DNA of 34,097 nucleotides from an uncultured Allomuricauda sp. (GTDB lineage Bacteria; Bacteroidota; Bacteroidia; Flavobacteriales; Flavobacteriaceae), in NCBI RefSeq assembly GCF_937884665.1, contig NZ_CAKZYF010000175.1, positions 1 to 34,097 on the forward strand, written 5' to 3'. Below the pieces are notes generated by a model. It made no database searches and had not been told where the DNA came from. It worked only from the letters and a program-made list of their open reading frames with translations. The number at the start of each line of letters is the position of its first letter. Positions within the stretch are counted from its first letter, which is position 1. Positions 16,518 to 24,548 of the stretch are shown one piece after another. Made by a program: the position numbers and the translations under genes.

Positions 16518-18290
16518 CTAAGCCACCTCTTCGGCCAAGAACTGGGCCTCGTACAAGTCCCGGTAATACCCTCCTTTTTCGAGCAACTCTCTGTGATTCC
16601 CGATTTCCACGATTCTTCCGGCATCCATCACGATAATTTTATCTGCTTTTTTAATGGTTGCCAACCGATGCGCGATAATTATGGATGTACGTTCCGCGGT
16701 TATCTTTTCTGTGGCACTTTGGATAAGCCTCTCCGAATAGGTATCAACCGAGGAAGTCGCTTCATCCAGAATCAAGATACTGGGGTTGCTCACATAAGCT
16801 CTTAAAAACGCGATGAGCTGGCGTTGCCCACTGGAGAGCATGGTTCCCCGTTCTTTCACGTTGTATTGGTACCCTCCCGGGAGACTCTGAATAAACTCAT
16901 CGACCCCGATTTGCTGGGCCGCCTCACGTATAATCTCCTCGGAAATCGCATTATCCTTAAGGGAAATGTTGTTTGCTATAGTATCTGCAAACAAAAAAAC
17001 ATCTTGTAATACTAGAGCGATATGGGAACGGAGCGATTTAATGGTAAAATCCCGTATGCTGTGACCATCAATACGAATCTCTCCGGAATCGATTTCATAA
17101 AATCGATTCAACAGGTTGATTATTGTCGATTTTCCCGCTCCGGTTGCACCGACTATCGCCACTGTTTCACCGGCCTTGACCTCAAAAGAGATGCCGTGCA
17201 ACACTTCCTCTTCGGCAACATAAGAAAAATGAACATCCGAAAAGACAAGATTTCCGTTGATATCTTCCTTTGTTAGTTTACCCGTGTCCGCAATATGGCT
17301 TTCCGTGTCCAAAATTTTGAAAACCCGGTTTGCGGCGACCATACCCATTTGTAGGGTATTGAACTTATCTGCGATTTGTCTTAAGGGACGAAACAAAAGG
17401 TCCATCAAGAAAAAGAAGGCGAAGATTGAACCCGTATCGTTCAATCCGGTATTTTCGATATTTTGGATTACCCCAAAATACACGACCAACCCAATTCCGA
17501 TAGAATAAGATATTTCTGCAATTGGAAAAAAAATGGAATTGTACCAAACCGTTTTCAACCAAGCATTTTGATGCTTTTCATTGATTGTTCTAAATTTTTC
17601 CTTCTCTATGGACTCGCGGTTGAACAATTGTACGATTTTCATACCTGCTATCCGCTCTTGTACAAAGGAATTGAGATTGGCCACTTGGGCCCGGACTTCA
17701 ATAAACGCAACTTTCATGGCTTGCTGAAATAGACGTGTGGCTACCAAAATAATCGGGAGAATGGCAAACACAATTAAGGCCAGCTTCCAATTCGTCAATA
17801 ACATGATAACAGCAGCGGATAGCATCTTAAGCAAATCAGAGACGATGACAAAGAACCCTTGACTGAAAATTTCTCCAATACGCTGCAAGTCGTTGACCGC
17901 CCGTGTAACGAGCACCCCAATGGATGAGTTATCGAAATAGGTCATTTTAAAACCCATCATTTTTTTGAAAAGTTTGACCCGAATATCCTTTATGACCGAT
18001 TCACCCAGTAGATTGGCGAAATAACTAAAAAGCAATTGTGTGATCACCTGACCCAGCAACACACCCAACATGGTCAATACCAAGGTCAGAAGCAACGGTC
18101 CGTTTTTGAGGAAAAGCGCCTTGTTTACGATATCCCTCACCAAAACTGGGGTCAGAATAGCAAAACCGGCAGATAAAATCGCCGCAAAAACCATAATCCA
18201 AAAAATGGCCTGATAAGGTCGGGTATGCGCAAATACCCTTTTAAAAAGACCTACATCGAACGCCTTGCCTATTTCCTCGTTTTGGCTCAT
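16518..18290 (-). CDS. MsbA/LmrA-type ABC exporter (fused permease and ATPase)
   Basis: A 590-residue half-transporter that acts as a homodimer or heterodimer. The six-helix ABC membrane domain spans about 25-320 and the nucleotide-binding domain about 345-585. Walker A is GATGAGKS at 381-388, the Q-loop is LVLQD near 427, the signature is LSSGQ at 485-489, Walker B is ILILDE at 505-510, and the H-loop is H541. The signature has serine in place of the first glycine of LSGGQ, a mild deviation found in active exporters. Substrate could be lipid, peptide or drug; sequence alone does not decide. The start overlaps the truA stop by four bases, so the two are coupled. Confidence 0.93.
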   Translation of the reverse strand: MSQNEEIGKAFDVGLFKRVFAHTRPYQAIFWIMVFAAILSAGFAILTPVLVRDIVNKALFLKNGPLLLTLVLTMLGVLLGQVITQLLFSYFANLLGESVIKDIRVKLFKKMMGFKMTYFDNSSIGVLVTRAVNDLQRIGEIFSQGFFVIVSDLLKMLSAAVIMLLTNWKLALIVFAILPIILVATRLFQQAMKVAFIEVRAQVANLNSFVQERIAGMKIVQLFNRESIEKEKFRTINEKHQNAWLKTVWYNSIFFPIAEISYSIGIGLVVYFGVIQNIENTGLNDTGSIFAFFFLMDLLFRPLRQIADKFNTLQMGMVAANRVFKILDTESHIADTGKLTKEDINGNLVFSDVHFSYVAEEEVLHGISFEVKAGETVAIVGATGAGKSTIINLLNRFYEIDSGEIRIDGHSIRDFTIKSLRSHIALVLQDVFLFADTIANNISLKDNAISEEIIREAAQQIGVDEFIQSLPGGYQYNVKERGTMLSSGQRQLIAFLRAYVSNPSILILDEATSSVDTYSERLIQSATEKITAERTSIIIAHRLATIKKADKIIVMDAGRIVEIGNHRELLEKGGYYRDLYEAQFLAEEVA

Positions 18291-19030
18291 TTAAAAATAG
18301 CTTTTGGATATGCAATCTGAACCAAATATAGTCCTTTTGCAGGCACGGAAACCCCAGCTTCGGACCTATTCTTTTTTTTGATGAGTTCGTGAATTTCGTT
18401 TGGATGTCGCTTAGCGGTTCCAACCTCAAGTAGGGTGCCCACAATGGCCCGAACCATATTACGCAAAAAGCGGTCCGCCTTGATGGTAAAAACCAATATA
18501 TCTTCCCTAGTCGACCATTCTGCCTGTTTTATGTCACAATTAAAGGTCTTGACATCAGAACGGGATTTGGAAAAGCATTCAAAATCAGTGTGTTCCAACA
18601 ATAAAGAGGCAGCTTCATCCATGGCTTTAACATCTAAGGGTTGATGTACCAGATGCGCCGAATTCGTGGCGAACGGATCTTTTTCCTGGGTTATCCAATA
18701 TTCGTAAGTGCGTTCTAGAGCACTAAAACGGGCATGTGCATCTGCCTCTACCTCAAAAACACGGGAAACTGCTATGTCAGCGGGTAAAAAAGCATTGATT
18801 TTACTTATAAAATCAATGGGATACAATCTGTGTTCCATATCAAAGTGGGCGAACATCTCTTTGGCGTGTACTCCGGTATCTGTTCTTCCCGCACCAACGA
18901 GATTAACCGGAGTGCGCAAAAGGGTTGAAAAACAATCTTCCAGAACTTCTTGAACCGTTAAGGCATTGGGTTGTCGTTGCCATCCATGGTATGCTTTCCC
19001 CATATAAGCGAACCTCACAAAATATCTCAA
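18287..19030 (-). CDS. truA: tRNA pseudouridine(38-40) synthase
   Basis: TruA converts uridines 38-40 of the tRNA anticodon stem to pseudouridine. The 247-residue protein has the family N-terminus (RYFVRFAYMGKAYHGWQRQP), the catalytic aspartate in GAGRTDTGVHA at about residue 50, and the C-terminal FLRNMVRAIVGTLLEVG element. The start is TTG: the frame upstream reaches TAA after five codons with no ATG, and TTG-AGA-TAT gives the expected MRY beginning. A minus-strand TATATTTA word at 19054-19061, 7 of 8 to the -7 consensus, may be its promoter. The ABC exporter gene follows with a 4-base overlap. Confidence 0.96.
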   Translation of the reverse strand: MRYFVRFAYMGKAYHGWQRQPNALTVQEVLEDCFSTLLRTPVNLVGAGRTDTGVHAKEMFAHFDMEHRLYPIDFISKINAFLPADIAVSRVFEVEADAHARFSALERTYEYWITQEKDPFATNSAHLVHQPLDVKAMDEAASLLLEHTDFECFSKSRSDVKTFNCDIKQAEWSTREDILVFTIKADRFLRNMVRAIVGTLLEVGTAKRHPNEIHELIKKKNRSEAGVSVPAKGLYLVQIAYPKAIFK

Positions 19031-19116
19031 TGGAATCCAGTACTTTTAAAGACTAAATATAGTTGAATCTTCGTCCATCAGTAAAACGAACTTACTTTTT
19101 AGCACTTTTTTAGCGT

Positions 19117-19611
19117 ATGACAAAAATTCTACTTCTTTCCGACACCCATGGTCATATGGACAAAGCTATCTTAAAGTATGCTCAACGGGCCGACGAGGTA
19201 TGGCATGCGGGTGATATTGGAAGTCTCTCGGTCACCGATTCTTTAAAGAAAACAGCATGCCTCCGTGCAGTCTATGGTAACATTGATGATCATCTGATAC
19301 AGCGTGAATTTCCAGAACACAACCGGTTTTATTGCGAGGAGGTTGATGTATGGATAACCCATATTGGGGGGTATCCCGGTAAGTACAACATCCGTATCCG
19401 TGAAGATATCAAAAGGAAACCGCCAAAACTTTTTATCTGCGGACATTCCCATATCTTGAAGGTCATGAATGACAGGAAACTGGGATTGCTCCACATGAAT
19501 CCCGGAGCCTGTGGTAAGCATGGATTCCATCAAATAAGGACGATGCTGCGTTTTACCGTAGCTGGAGATAAAATATTGGATTTAGAAGTAATCGAGCTCG
19601 GAAAAAGGTAA
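19117..19611 (+). CDS. YfcE/MJ0936-type metallophosphoesterase
   Basis: The 164-residue protein is a compact calcineurin-like phosphoesterase. All metal-binding motifs are in order: D-x-H in LLLSDTHGHMD (about residues 6-16), GD in WHAGDIGS, GN-x-D in VYGNIDDH, H in WITHIGGYPG and GHSH in ICGHSHIL. Family members hydrolyse phosphodiesters with Mn or similar ions, and the physiological substrate is generally unknown. It is divergent from truA with an 86-base gap, begins with ATG, and is followed after 61 bases by the lipoprotein gene, possibly in the same transcript. Confidence 0.93.
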   Translation: MTKILLLSDTHGHMDKAILKYAQRADEVWHAGDIGSLSVTDSLKKTACLRAVYGNIDDHLIQREFPEHNRFYCEEVDVWITHIGGYPGKYNIRIREDIKRKPPKLFICGHSHILKVMNDRKLGLLHMNPGACGKHGFHQIRTMLRFTVAGDKILDLEVIELGKR

Positions 19612-19672
19612 GCGTTCGTAGACGTAAGAAGCTTTTAAGGTTTTCGTCTAATCCCAAAAACAACATAAAAAC

Positions 19673-20533
19673 ATGAAAACAAAAAGTTTGATTTTTTCTG
19701 CGTTTACCATAATGGTTTTACTGATTTCCTGCGTGCCAAAAGCAAAACAAACGGAAACTGCCATCGAAAAAACTGAAAAGGTAGTTAAAAAGGGGCCTAT
19801 TTACGATACTTCGGACCCGAAATCCATGTTGAAAGCCGTGGCATACGCCCATGGTGGATGGGGCGATCTTTGGAAAAAAGGGGATGTTGAATATGTGTAT
19901 GAATACCGGTCTTCAGAAGGTAAGGCAGATGTTTCCACCGAACGCTATATATTTGATAACGAGGCATCCCTCGGGAAATATAGCCTACACCAAATCAATG
20001 TAATGCCAGATGAAGATGGAGAAGTCATTCAGTTTTTTGACGGCGAGCAAACCTCGGTAATGGTAGATGGAACAAAGACTGAAAATCCCCAACTACTGGG
20101 CGTGGGGGACTTCCTGAGAAGAGCCAATTACTTTTGGTTCACAATGCCCTATAAATTAACTGACCAGGGGACAATCGTTTCATATCAAGGTAAGGAAGAC
20201 CATGAAGGAAAAACCTATGATAAAGTACAGGTTACCTATGATGCATCTATGACGCAAAAGGAGCAAAATGATATTTATATCTTATATATCAATCCTGATA
20301 CGAAACGGATTGACCGCTTTTATTTTTCATTGCCCTTTTTGGGGGTAAACGAGCCGGTAATCATCGCTGATTATGAATACCAGAATATTGATGGACAAAT
20401 CATATCCACAAAGCGCAAGTATTTTTTGCCAAGCGAGACAGGATATGCGGACGACCCGAATATTGTACAAACATTGAGCAATATTAAGTTCAACAATGGA
20501 TTTACCGTAGAAAATTTGATGGAAAACCTATAA
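19673..20533 (+). CDS. Lipoprotein, DUF6503-like
   Basis: The 286-residue protein opens with a lipoprotein signal (MKTKSLIFSAFTIMVLLISC) that predicts a lipid anchor at Cys20, followed by a Lys/Glu-rich linker. The rest is a beta-rich domain (AYAHGGWGDLWKKGDVEYVYEY to NGFTVENL) reminiscent of the flavobacterial DUF6503 proteins and of LolA/LppX-like curved sheets. The family name comes from memory and is moderately certain; function is unknown. It has an ATG start, and a strong bidirectional terminator lies 24 bases after the stop. A 6-base inverted repeat (TAGACG/CGTCTA, 20-base spacer) sits in its leader. Confidence 0.65.
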   Translation: MKTKSLIFSAFTIMVLLISCVPKAKQTETAIEKTEKVVKKGPIYDTSDPKSMLKAVAYAHGGWGDLWKKGDVEYVYEYRSSEGKADVSTERYIFDNEASLGKYSLHQINVMPDEDGEVIQFFDGEQTSVMVDGTKTENPQLLGVGDFLRRANYFWFTMPYKLTDQGTIVSYQGKEDHEGKTYDKVQVTYDASMTQKEQNDIYILYINPDTKRIDRFYFSLPFLGVNEPVIIADYEYQNIDGQIISTKRKYFLPSETGYADDPNIVQTLSNIKFNNGFTVENLMENL

Positions 20534-20557
20534 TCTCCAGAGCTACCTCTAAAAATC

Positions 20558-20583
20558 AAAACCCCGGGGATACCGGGGTTTTT
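20558..20583. terminator. Bidirectional rho-independent terminator
   Basis: A perfect 10-base stem, AAAACCCCGG against CCGGGGTTTT, encloses a 5-base loop and runs into T residues on the plus strand. The A-run on the left gives a U-tract for minus-strand transcripts, too. It serves the convergent lipoprotein and DUF4293 genes. Confidence 0.9.
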
Positions 20584-20610
20584 CGCACTAATACTACTAA
20601 GATGTTAGGT

Positions 20611-21021
20611 TTAACGTAAGCGGTCCACAGATTTTACAAGATCTTCATCCTTTTTGATAGCCCTGTTGGCCAGGACCAGAAAAACGATAGAAAATACAGG
20701 AATCAGCATCCCAATACCCTTCTCTGAAACTTCCATTTCTCCGGATAAGTTTAGCGACCGGTAAACGAAAAATCCTAGTAAAAAAAGATTTAATATGATA
20801 TTCAATCGGTTCAGAACAAATTGATTTTGTCTTTTTTTGTACCCAAATATGGCAATCAAAGCAAGACCTGCAGAAGCATAAAATCCAATGCTTACCGGAA
20901 GGTGGTCCGAGGCATATATCAGCTCATTGTCCGCATTTGTCCATAGATTCAAAAAGAAAGGTAAAGCAGCCGCTATAAGGACGACCACCACCAAAAATAA
21001 CGTTTGAATCCTTTGAATCAT
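20611..21021 (-). CDS. DUF4293-domain membrane protein
   Basis: The 136-residue protein begins MIQRIQTLFLVVVVLIAAALPF and has four membrane helices (about 5-25, 43-60, 73-90 and 103-120) with a charged C-terminal tail. The MIQRIQT(L/V) opening and its place divergent from rho are the marks of DUF4293, a Bacteroidota family without known function. The ATG at 21021 is chosen; the frame extends nine codons further to a non-ATG start that would add polar residues before the first helix. A perfect -7 promoter word stands 25 bases upstream. Confidence 0.85.
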   Translation of the reverse strand: MIQRIQTLFLVVVVLIAAALPFFLNLWTNADNELIYASDHLPVSIGFYASAGLALIAIFGYKKRQNQFVLNRLNIILNLFLLGFFVYRSLNLSGEMEVSEKGIGMLIPVFSIVFLVLANRAIKKDEDLVKSVDRLR

Positions 21022-21045
21022 TGTACCATTTTCGAATTCGGACAG

Positions 21046-21053
21046 CAAAAATA
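21046..21053 (-). promoter_or_regulatory. Candidate -7 box for the DUF4293 gene
   Basis: The minus strand reads TATTTTTG, matching TAnnTTTG exactly, 25 bases before the DUF4293 ATG. A TTTG occurs 13 bases upstream of it, shorter than the usual 17-20 spacing, so the -33 element is uncertain. Confidence 0.45.
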
Positions 21054-21096
21054 CGTGTCTTTTTTACAAATAGGTCATAATGTTGAAAATTATTTG

Positions 21097-21212
21097 TATA
21101 CTTGCGAAGTTATTAGAGCTAAGCTCGCCAAGGGAAACTTTCCCACCGAATTACCCCAATAACTTTTCACTTCTATAAAGTATTCAATTACGTCTAATTT
21201 ATTTTATAATTA
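21097..21212 (+). promoter_or_regulatory. Probable rho promoter and structured 5' leader
   Basis: TATACTTG (21097-21104) matches the -7 consensus at 7 of 8 positions. The ~100-base leader that follows holds two small hairpins, GAGC-taa-GCTC (about 21116-21126) and GGGA-aactt-TCCC (21132-21144), then an unstructured C/A/T-rich run up to the rho ATG. Rho autoregulates its own leader in other bacteria; whether it does so here is inference. Confidence 0.35.
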
Positions 21213-22790
21213 ATGTTTGAGATTTCAGACCTAAAAGCTAAAAAGCTTCCAGAGCTTCAAGAAATTGCCAAAGACCTTAAAGTACCCAAATTCAAATCTC
21301 TCAAAAAATTGGATTTGGTCTACCAAATTCTAGACCTACAGGCTTCCAACCCCAAAGCGGTTGCAGAGAAAACACCCAAATCTGATGAAAACGCGGAATC
21401 AAAACCTAAAAGAACCCGGGTTTCCCGTGACAAAAAAGAGGAAAAGGAAAAAGTAACCCCTTCGTCAAGTGCTTCGGAACCTGTTGCGGACAAAGAGAAG
21501 AAGGAGGAAACGGCCCCCACAAATCAAAATCGAAGGGACCACAAACAAAACGGGCAACAAAAAAATCAACATAACCGTAGAAATAATCAAAACACAAGAG
21601 GAAACCAACAGGAGAAAAAAAGCAGCAACTTTGATAAGGATTTGAAAAATCGGTACAAGGAGCCGGAGTTTGAATTCGACAGTATTATTGAGAGTGAAGG
21701 GGTCTTGGATATTGCCAAGGACGGATACGGTTTTTTACGTTCTTCTGATTACAACTACCTCTCTTCACCTGACGATATTTATGTTTCCCAGTCTCAAATA
21801 CGACTTTTTGGGCTAAAAACAGGGGATACGGTTCTGGGCAACGTACGACCGCCCAAAGAAGGGGAAAAGTATTTTCCGTTGATCAAAGTGACCAAAATAA
21901 ACGGTCTGGACCCACAAATCGTTAGAGATCGTGTTTCCTTTGAACACTTGACCCCACTCTTTCCAAAGGAAAAATTTAGACTGGCCGAAAAACAAAGTAC
22001 GATTTCCACGAGAATAATCGACCTTTTCTCTCCTATAGGGAAAGGGCAAAGGGGTATGATCGTTTCCCAGCCAAAAACAGGGAAGACGATGTTGCTAAAA
22101 GATGTGGCCAACGCCATAGCGGCGAACCACCCTGAAGTTTATCAAATCATCCTGTTAATTGATGAACGTCCGGAGGAGGTTACGGATATGCAGCGCAACG
22201 TCCGTGGTGAAGTAGTGGCTTCCACATTTGACAAAGAAGCTACGGAACATGTCAAGGTTGCCAATATTGTTATCGAGAAGGCCAAAAGACTTGTGGAATG
22301 TGGACATGATGTTGTAATTCTCTTAGACTCCATTACCCGTTTAGCAAGGGCATACAATACCGTTCAGCCTGCCTCTGGAAAAGTATTAAGTGGTGGTGTC
22401 GATGCCAATGCCCTGCACAAACCCAAACGTTTCTTTGGAGCAGCAAGAAATATTGAAAACGGCGGTTCCCTGTCTATAATAGCAACTGCTTTGACGGAAA
22501 CAGGCTCCAAAATGGATGAAGTGATTTTTGAAGAGTTCAAAGGTACCGGTAATATGGAACTCCAGTTAGATCGACGTATTTCGAATAGGAGAATCTTCCC
22601 TGCCATTGATTTGATTTCTTCTTCCACAAGACGAGATGATCTTCTTTTGGATGAAAATACCATCCAACGCATGTGGATCATGCGCAAGTATTTGGCGGAC
22701 ATGAATCCGGTTGAGGCCATGGAATTCATGGAGCAAAGAATTAAACAGACCCGGAACAACGAAGAGTTCCTATTGACGATGAACGAGTAA
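21213..22790 (+). CDS. rho: Transcription termination factor Rho, with long N-terminal insert
   Basis: Rho is the hexameric RNA helicase that ends untranslated transcripts. The 525-residue protein has the SAP-like N-terminal helical domain (1-45), then about 100 residues of charged, Asn/Gln-rich low complexity (about 46-148), the cold-shock RNA-binding domain (about 155-230, [13 protein letters not shown]) and the RecA-type ATPase. Walker A is SQPKTGKT at 285-292, followed by the [12 protein letters not shown] catalytic block and the Q- and R-loop elements ([22 protein letters not shown]). E. coli Rho has about 419 residues; the excess is the insert, which is typical of Bacteroidota. The gene is monocistronic, ends in a strong terminator, and is divergent from DUF4293. 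Confidence 0.98.
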   Translation: MFEISDLKAKKLPELQEIAKDLKVPKFKSLKKLDLVYQILDLQASNPKAVAEKTPKSDENAESKPKRTRVSRDKKEEKEKVTPSSSASEPVADKEKKEETAPTNQNRRDHKQNGQQKNQHNRRNNQNTRGNQQEKKSSNFDKDLKNRYKEPEFEFDSIIESEGVLDIAKDGYGFLRSSDYNYLSSPDDIYVSQSQIRLFGLKTGDTVLGNVRPPKEGEKYFPLIKVTKINGLDPQIVRDRVSFEHLTPLFPKEKFRLAEKQSTISTRIIDLFSPIGKGQRGMIVSQPKTGKTMLLKDVANAIAANHPEVYQIILLIDERPEEVTDMQRNVRGEVVASTFDKEATEHVKVANIVIEKAKRLVECGHDVVILLDSITRLARAYNTVQPASGKVLSGGVDANALHKPKRFFGAARNIENGGSLSIIATALTETGSKMDEVIFEEFKGTGNMELQLDRRISNRRIFPAIDLISSSTRRDDLLLDENTIQRMWIMRKYLADMNPVEAMEFMEQRIKQTRNNEEFLLTMNE

Positions 22791-22824
22791 GATTTTACTA
22801 TCTATTTCACTACAGATAATTAAG

Positions 22825-22852
22825 AACCCTCCAAGCCTATTGGAGGGTTTTT
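22825..22852 (+). terminator. Rho-independent terminator after rho
   Basis: A perfect 10-base stem, AACCCTCCAA against TTGGAGGGTT, with loop gccta, is followed by a run of T residues. It lies 35 bases after the rho stop. Confidence 0.9.
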
Positions 22853-22857
22853 ATGTA

Positions 22858-22885
22858 TTGATATTAAAGAAAAGACATATCTTTA
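22858..22885 (+). promoter_or_regulatory. Promoter for the lipoprotein/7-TM gene pair
   Basis: TTG at 22858-22860, a 17-base spacer, then TATCTTTA (22878-22885), 7 of 8 to TAnnTTTG. It comes directly after the rho terminator and 42 bases before the start codon. A 7-base inverted repeat, TTAAAGA/TCTTTAA, overlaps the spacer and -7 box and could be an operator. Confidence 0.55.
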
Positions 22886-22927
22886 ATACGGTTTTCCCCA
22901 ATACTAAACATTAACAAACATTATACT

Positions 22928-23614
22928 ATGAAGCACACCAAGAAGACAGTGATGTTGTTCACTATGGGAGGATTGCTGTTGATGGCAACAGCATGTCAAC
23001 AAAATCCGAGACAACAGGAAGAACCCGAACCGGTAGAGGAGGAGGAAGTTGTAGTAGAACCACCGGAGAATATTATATCGATCGCACAATCCAAAATGCT
23101 TTATGACAATTATACGCGAAATCGCGTTGCTCCTATCATGAGGTATGAAATAGCCACCTTTGATGATGAAGAGTTTGAAGTATCCCGTTACGTGGACTTC
23201 GATTATAAGATGATGAAACAATATATTGCGTACGTGGAGCAAGAGGCCGAAAAAGCCAAGGTTGATGTATCCACGTTTCGTTTCTATTTTGCCAACTATC
23301 CCAATGAGGAAAAATTCCCGGACGGAAAAAAAGTAATACATCCTAGACAAAATTCGATTTTTGTGCTACCCACTTTAAATAGGAAGGGTCGGAATATGGG
23401 CTTCTACATAGACGCGGAAGGACGCGCGGCCCTCATTAAAAATGCAATAAAAGCTAACGATAGTATAAAAGGGTATGGAAGCAACCTCCGTCAAAACGGA
23501 AGGTCGCATGCCGGTTTTGTGCCTTCTTTTGCTGGGCCAATCCTATTCCAGGAAGCACAGAGTTTGATTATGAACCATGGGTCCTCATCTCCCCCACCTC
23601 CTGGTGATTTTTAG
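22928..23614 (+). CDS. Lipoprotein of unknown function with acidic linker
   Basis: The 228-residue protein has a lipoprotein signal ending LLLMATAC (Cys23), then a very acidic linker (EEPEPVEEEEVVVEPPE, about 32-48). A globular domain from about 50 to 200 contains ISIAQSKMLYDNYTRNR, FRFYFANYP and QNSIFVLPTLN, and the protein ends in a Ser/Pro tail (SSSPPPPGDF). I do not recognise the family beyond its lipoprotein nature. It is followed after 2 bases by a seven-helix membrane protein, and the two likely form a functional pair, probably with the lipoprotein displayed on the inner or outer membrane. Confidence 0.7.
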   Translation: MKHTKKTVMLFTMGGLLLMATACQQNPRQQEEPEPVEEEEVVVEPPENIISIAQSKMLYDNYTRNRVAPIMRYEIATFDDEEFEVSRYVDFDYKMMKQYIAYVEQEAEKAKVDVSTFRFYFANYPNEEKFPDGKKVIHPRQNSIFVLPTLNRKGRNMGFYIDAEGRAALIKNAIKANDSIKGYGSNLRQNGRSHAGFVPSFAGPILFQEAQSLIMNHGSSSPPPPGDF

Positions 23615-23616
23615 AA

Positions 23617-24306
23617 ATGAACAAAGAATATCTTTTTTTTTTACAGGACCACTTTTATATTCCTCTCTATTTTTTTACTTGGGCAATTTCAGCCTATAGG
23701 TACAAGAGATATTTTGACACCGCACTAAAGTATCTCCCTATTTTCATTGCATATACCTTTTTTACGGAACTCCTCGGTTACTTTATCAAACATCATGAGG
23801 AGTTCCTTTTTTTTTCAGATGATCGTTACATTACCAGAAATGTGATCATCTATAATGCGTACCAAATCGTCTGTTTCATTTTTTTCTATTGGGTGTATTG
23901 GAAAACACTGAGAACCCCGAGGTTTAAAAATTGGGTAAAATATGGCGCTTATCTAAGTATTCTTTCCCAATTGATAAGCGGATTTTTTCAAAACCCATTT
24001 TACGTCCATTTATATTACGCCAACATCATCGGATCATTGGTTTTAGTAATGGCGATTTTCTTCTATTTTAAGGAAAAACAAAGTGAACCCAATCCAATGC
24101 CCCAGAAATACAATTTGCTATTTTGGATAAGTACCGGACTACTCGTCTTTTATCTTTTCTTTCCGTTTATCTTACTGCTTGGATATGTGAACTACAGTTT
24201 CTATGCGCAATTTAACCTGAGAACGGTACTGCTTTTTTTAATCGTTTTTATGTACCTCTGCATCAATCTCGGATTGCTTATCGGTAAACGGAAAGCGTTC
24301 CGATAA
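23617..24306 (+). CDS. Seven-helix membrane protein of unknown function
   Basis: The 229-residue protein is almost entirely membrane-embedded. Seven hydrophobic segments can be drawn at about 12-30, 38-57, 74-95, 108-125, 130-150, 163-190 and 196-222, with an aromatic-rich composition (many Phe and Tyr). Short charged loops such as KHHEEF and FKEKQSEP separate them. No signal peptide or catalytic motif is seen, and no family is recognised. The ATG start follows 2 bases after the lipoprotein stop, so it is the second gene of a two-gene operon. Confidence 0.65.
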   Translation: MNKEYLFFLQDHFYIPLYFFTWAISAYRYKRYFDTALKYLPIFIAYTFFTELLGYFIKHHEEFLFFSDDRYITRNVIIYNAYQIVCFIFFYWVYWKTLRTPRFKNWVKYGAYLSILSQLISGFFQNPFYVHLYYANIIGSLVLVMAIFFYFKEKQSEPNPMPQKYNLLFWISTGLLVFYLFFPFILLLGYVNYSFYAQFNLRTVLLFLIVFMYLCINLGLLIGKRKAFR

Positions 24307-24548
24307 CGGACACCTTGCACTTTTCGTAAACCACATCCTACCGCACTTTCACAACAATAGGGTGCTATTCATCGATAAAAGATATTTTTTTGTAGCTTTT
24401 TTCGTTCAAAAAATCAAGATAAAACTTTAATCCATAAAAATGTACCGCTCGTCGACACTTATTAGTGACAGGGCGTTTCTTAAAAATGTAAACCACGATC
24501 AAAACATAATTTTATCCAAAATTTAATTACATCTATAAAATTGCAACA

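Noticed and set aside
18240..18444. 67-codon minus-strand frame bridging truA and the ABC exporter
   Set aside because: Off-frame shadow over the 4-base overlap of two well-supported genes.
22904..23350. 148-codon minus-strand frame opposite the acidic lipoprotein
   Set aside because: It is the complement of a gene with a clear lipoprotein signal, promoter and operon partner, and its own sequence is Phe/Leu/His-rich, as expected for an antisense shadow.
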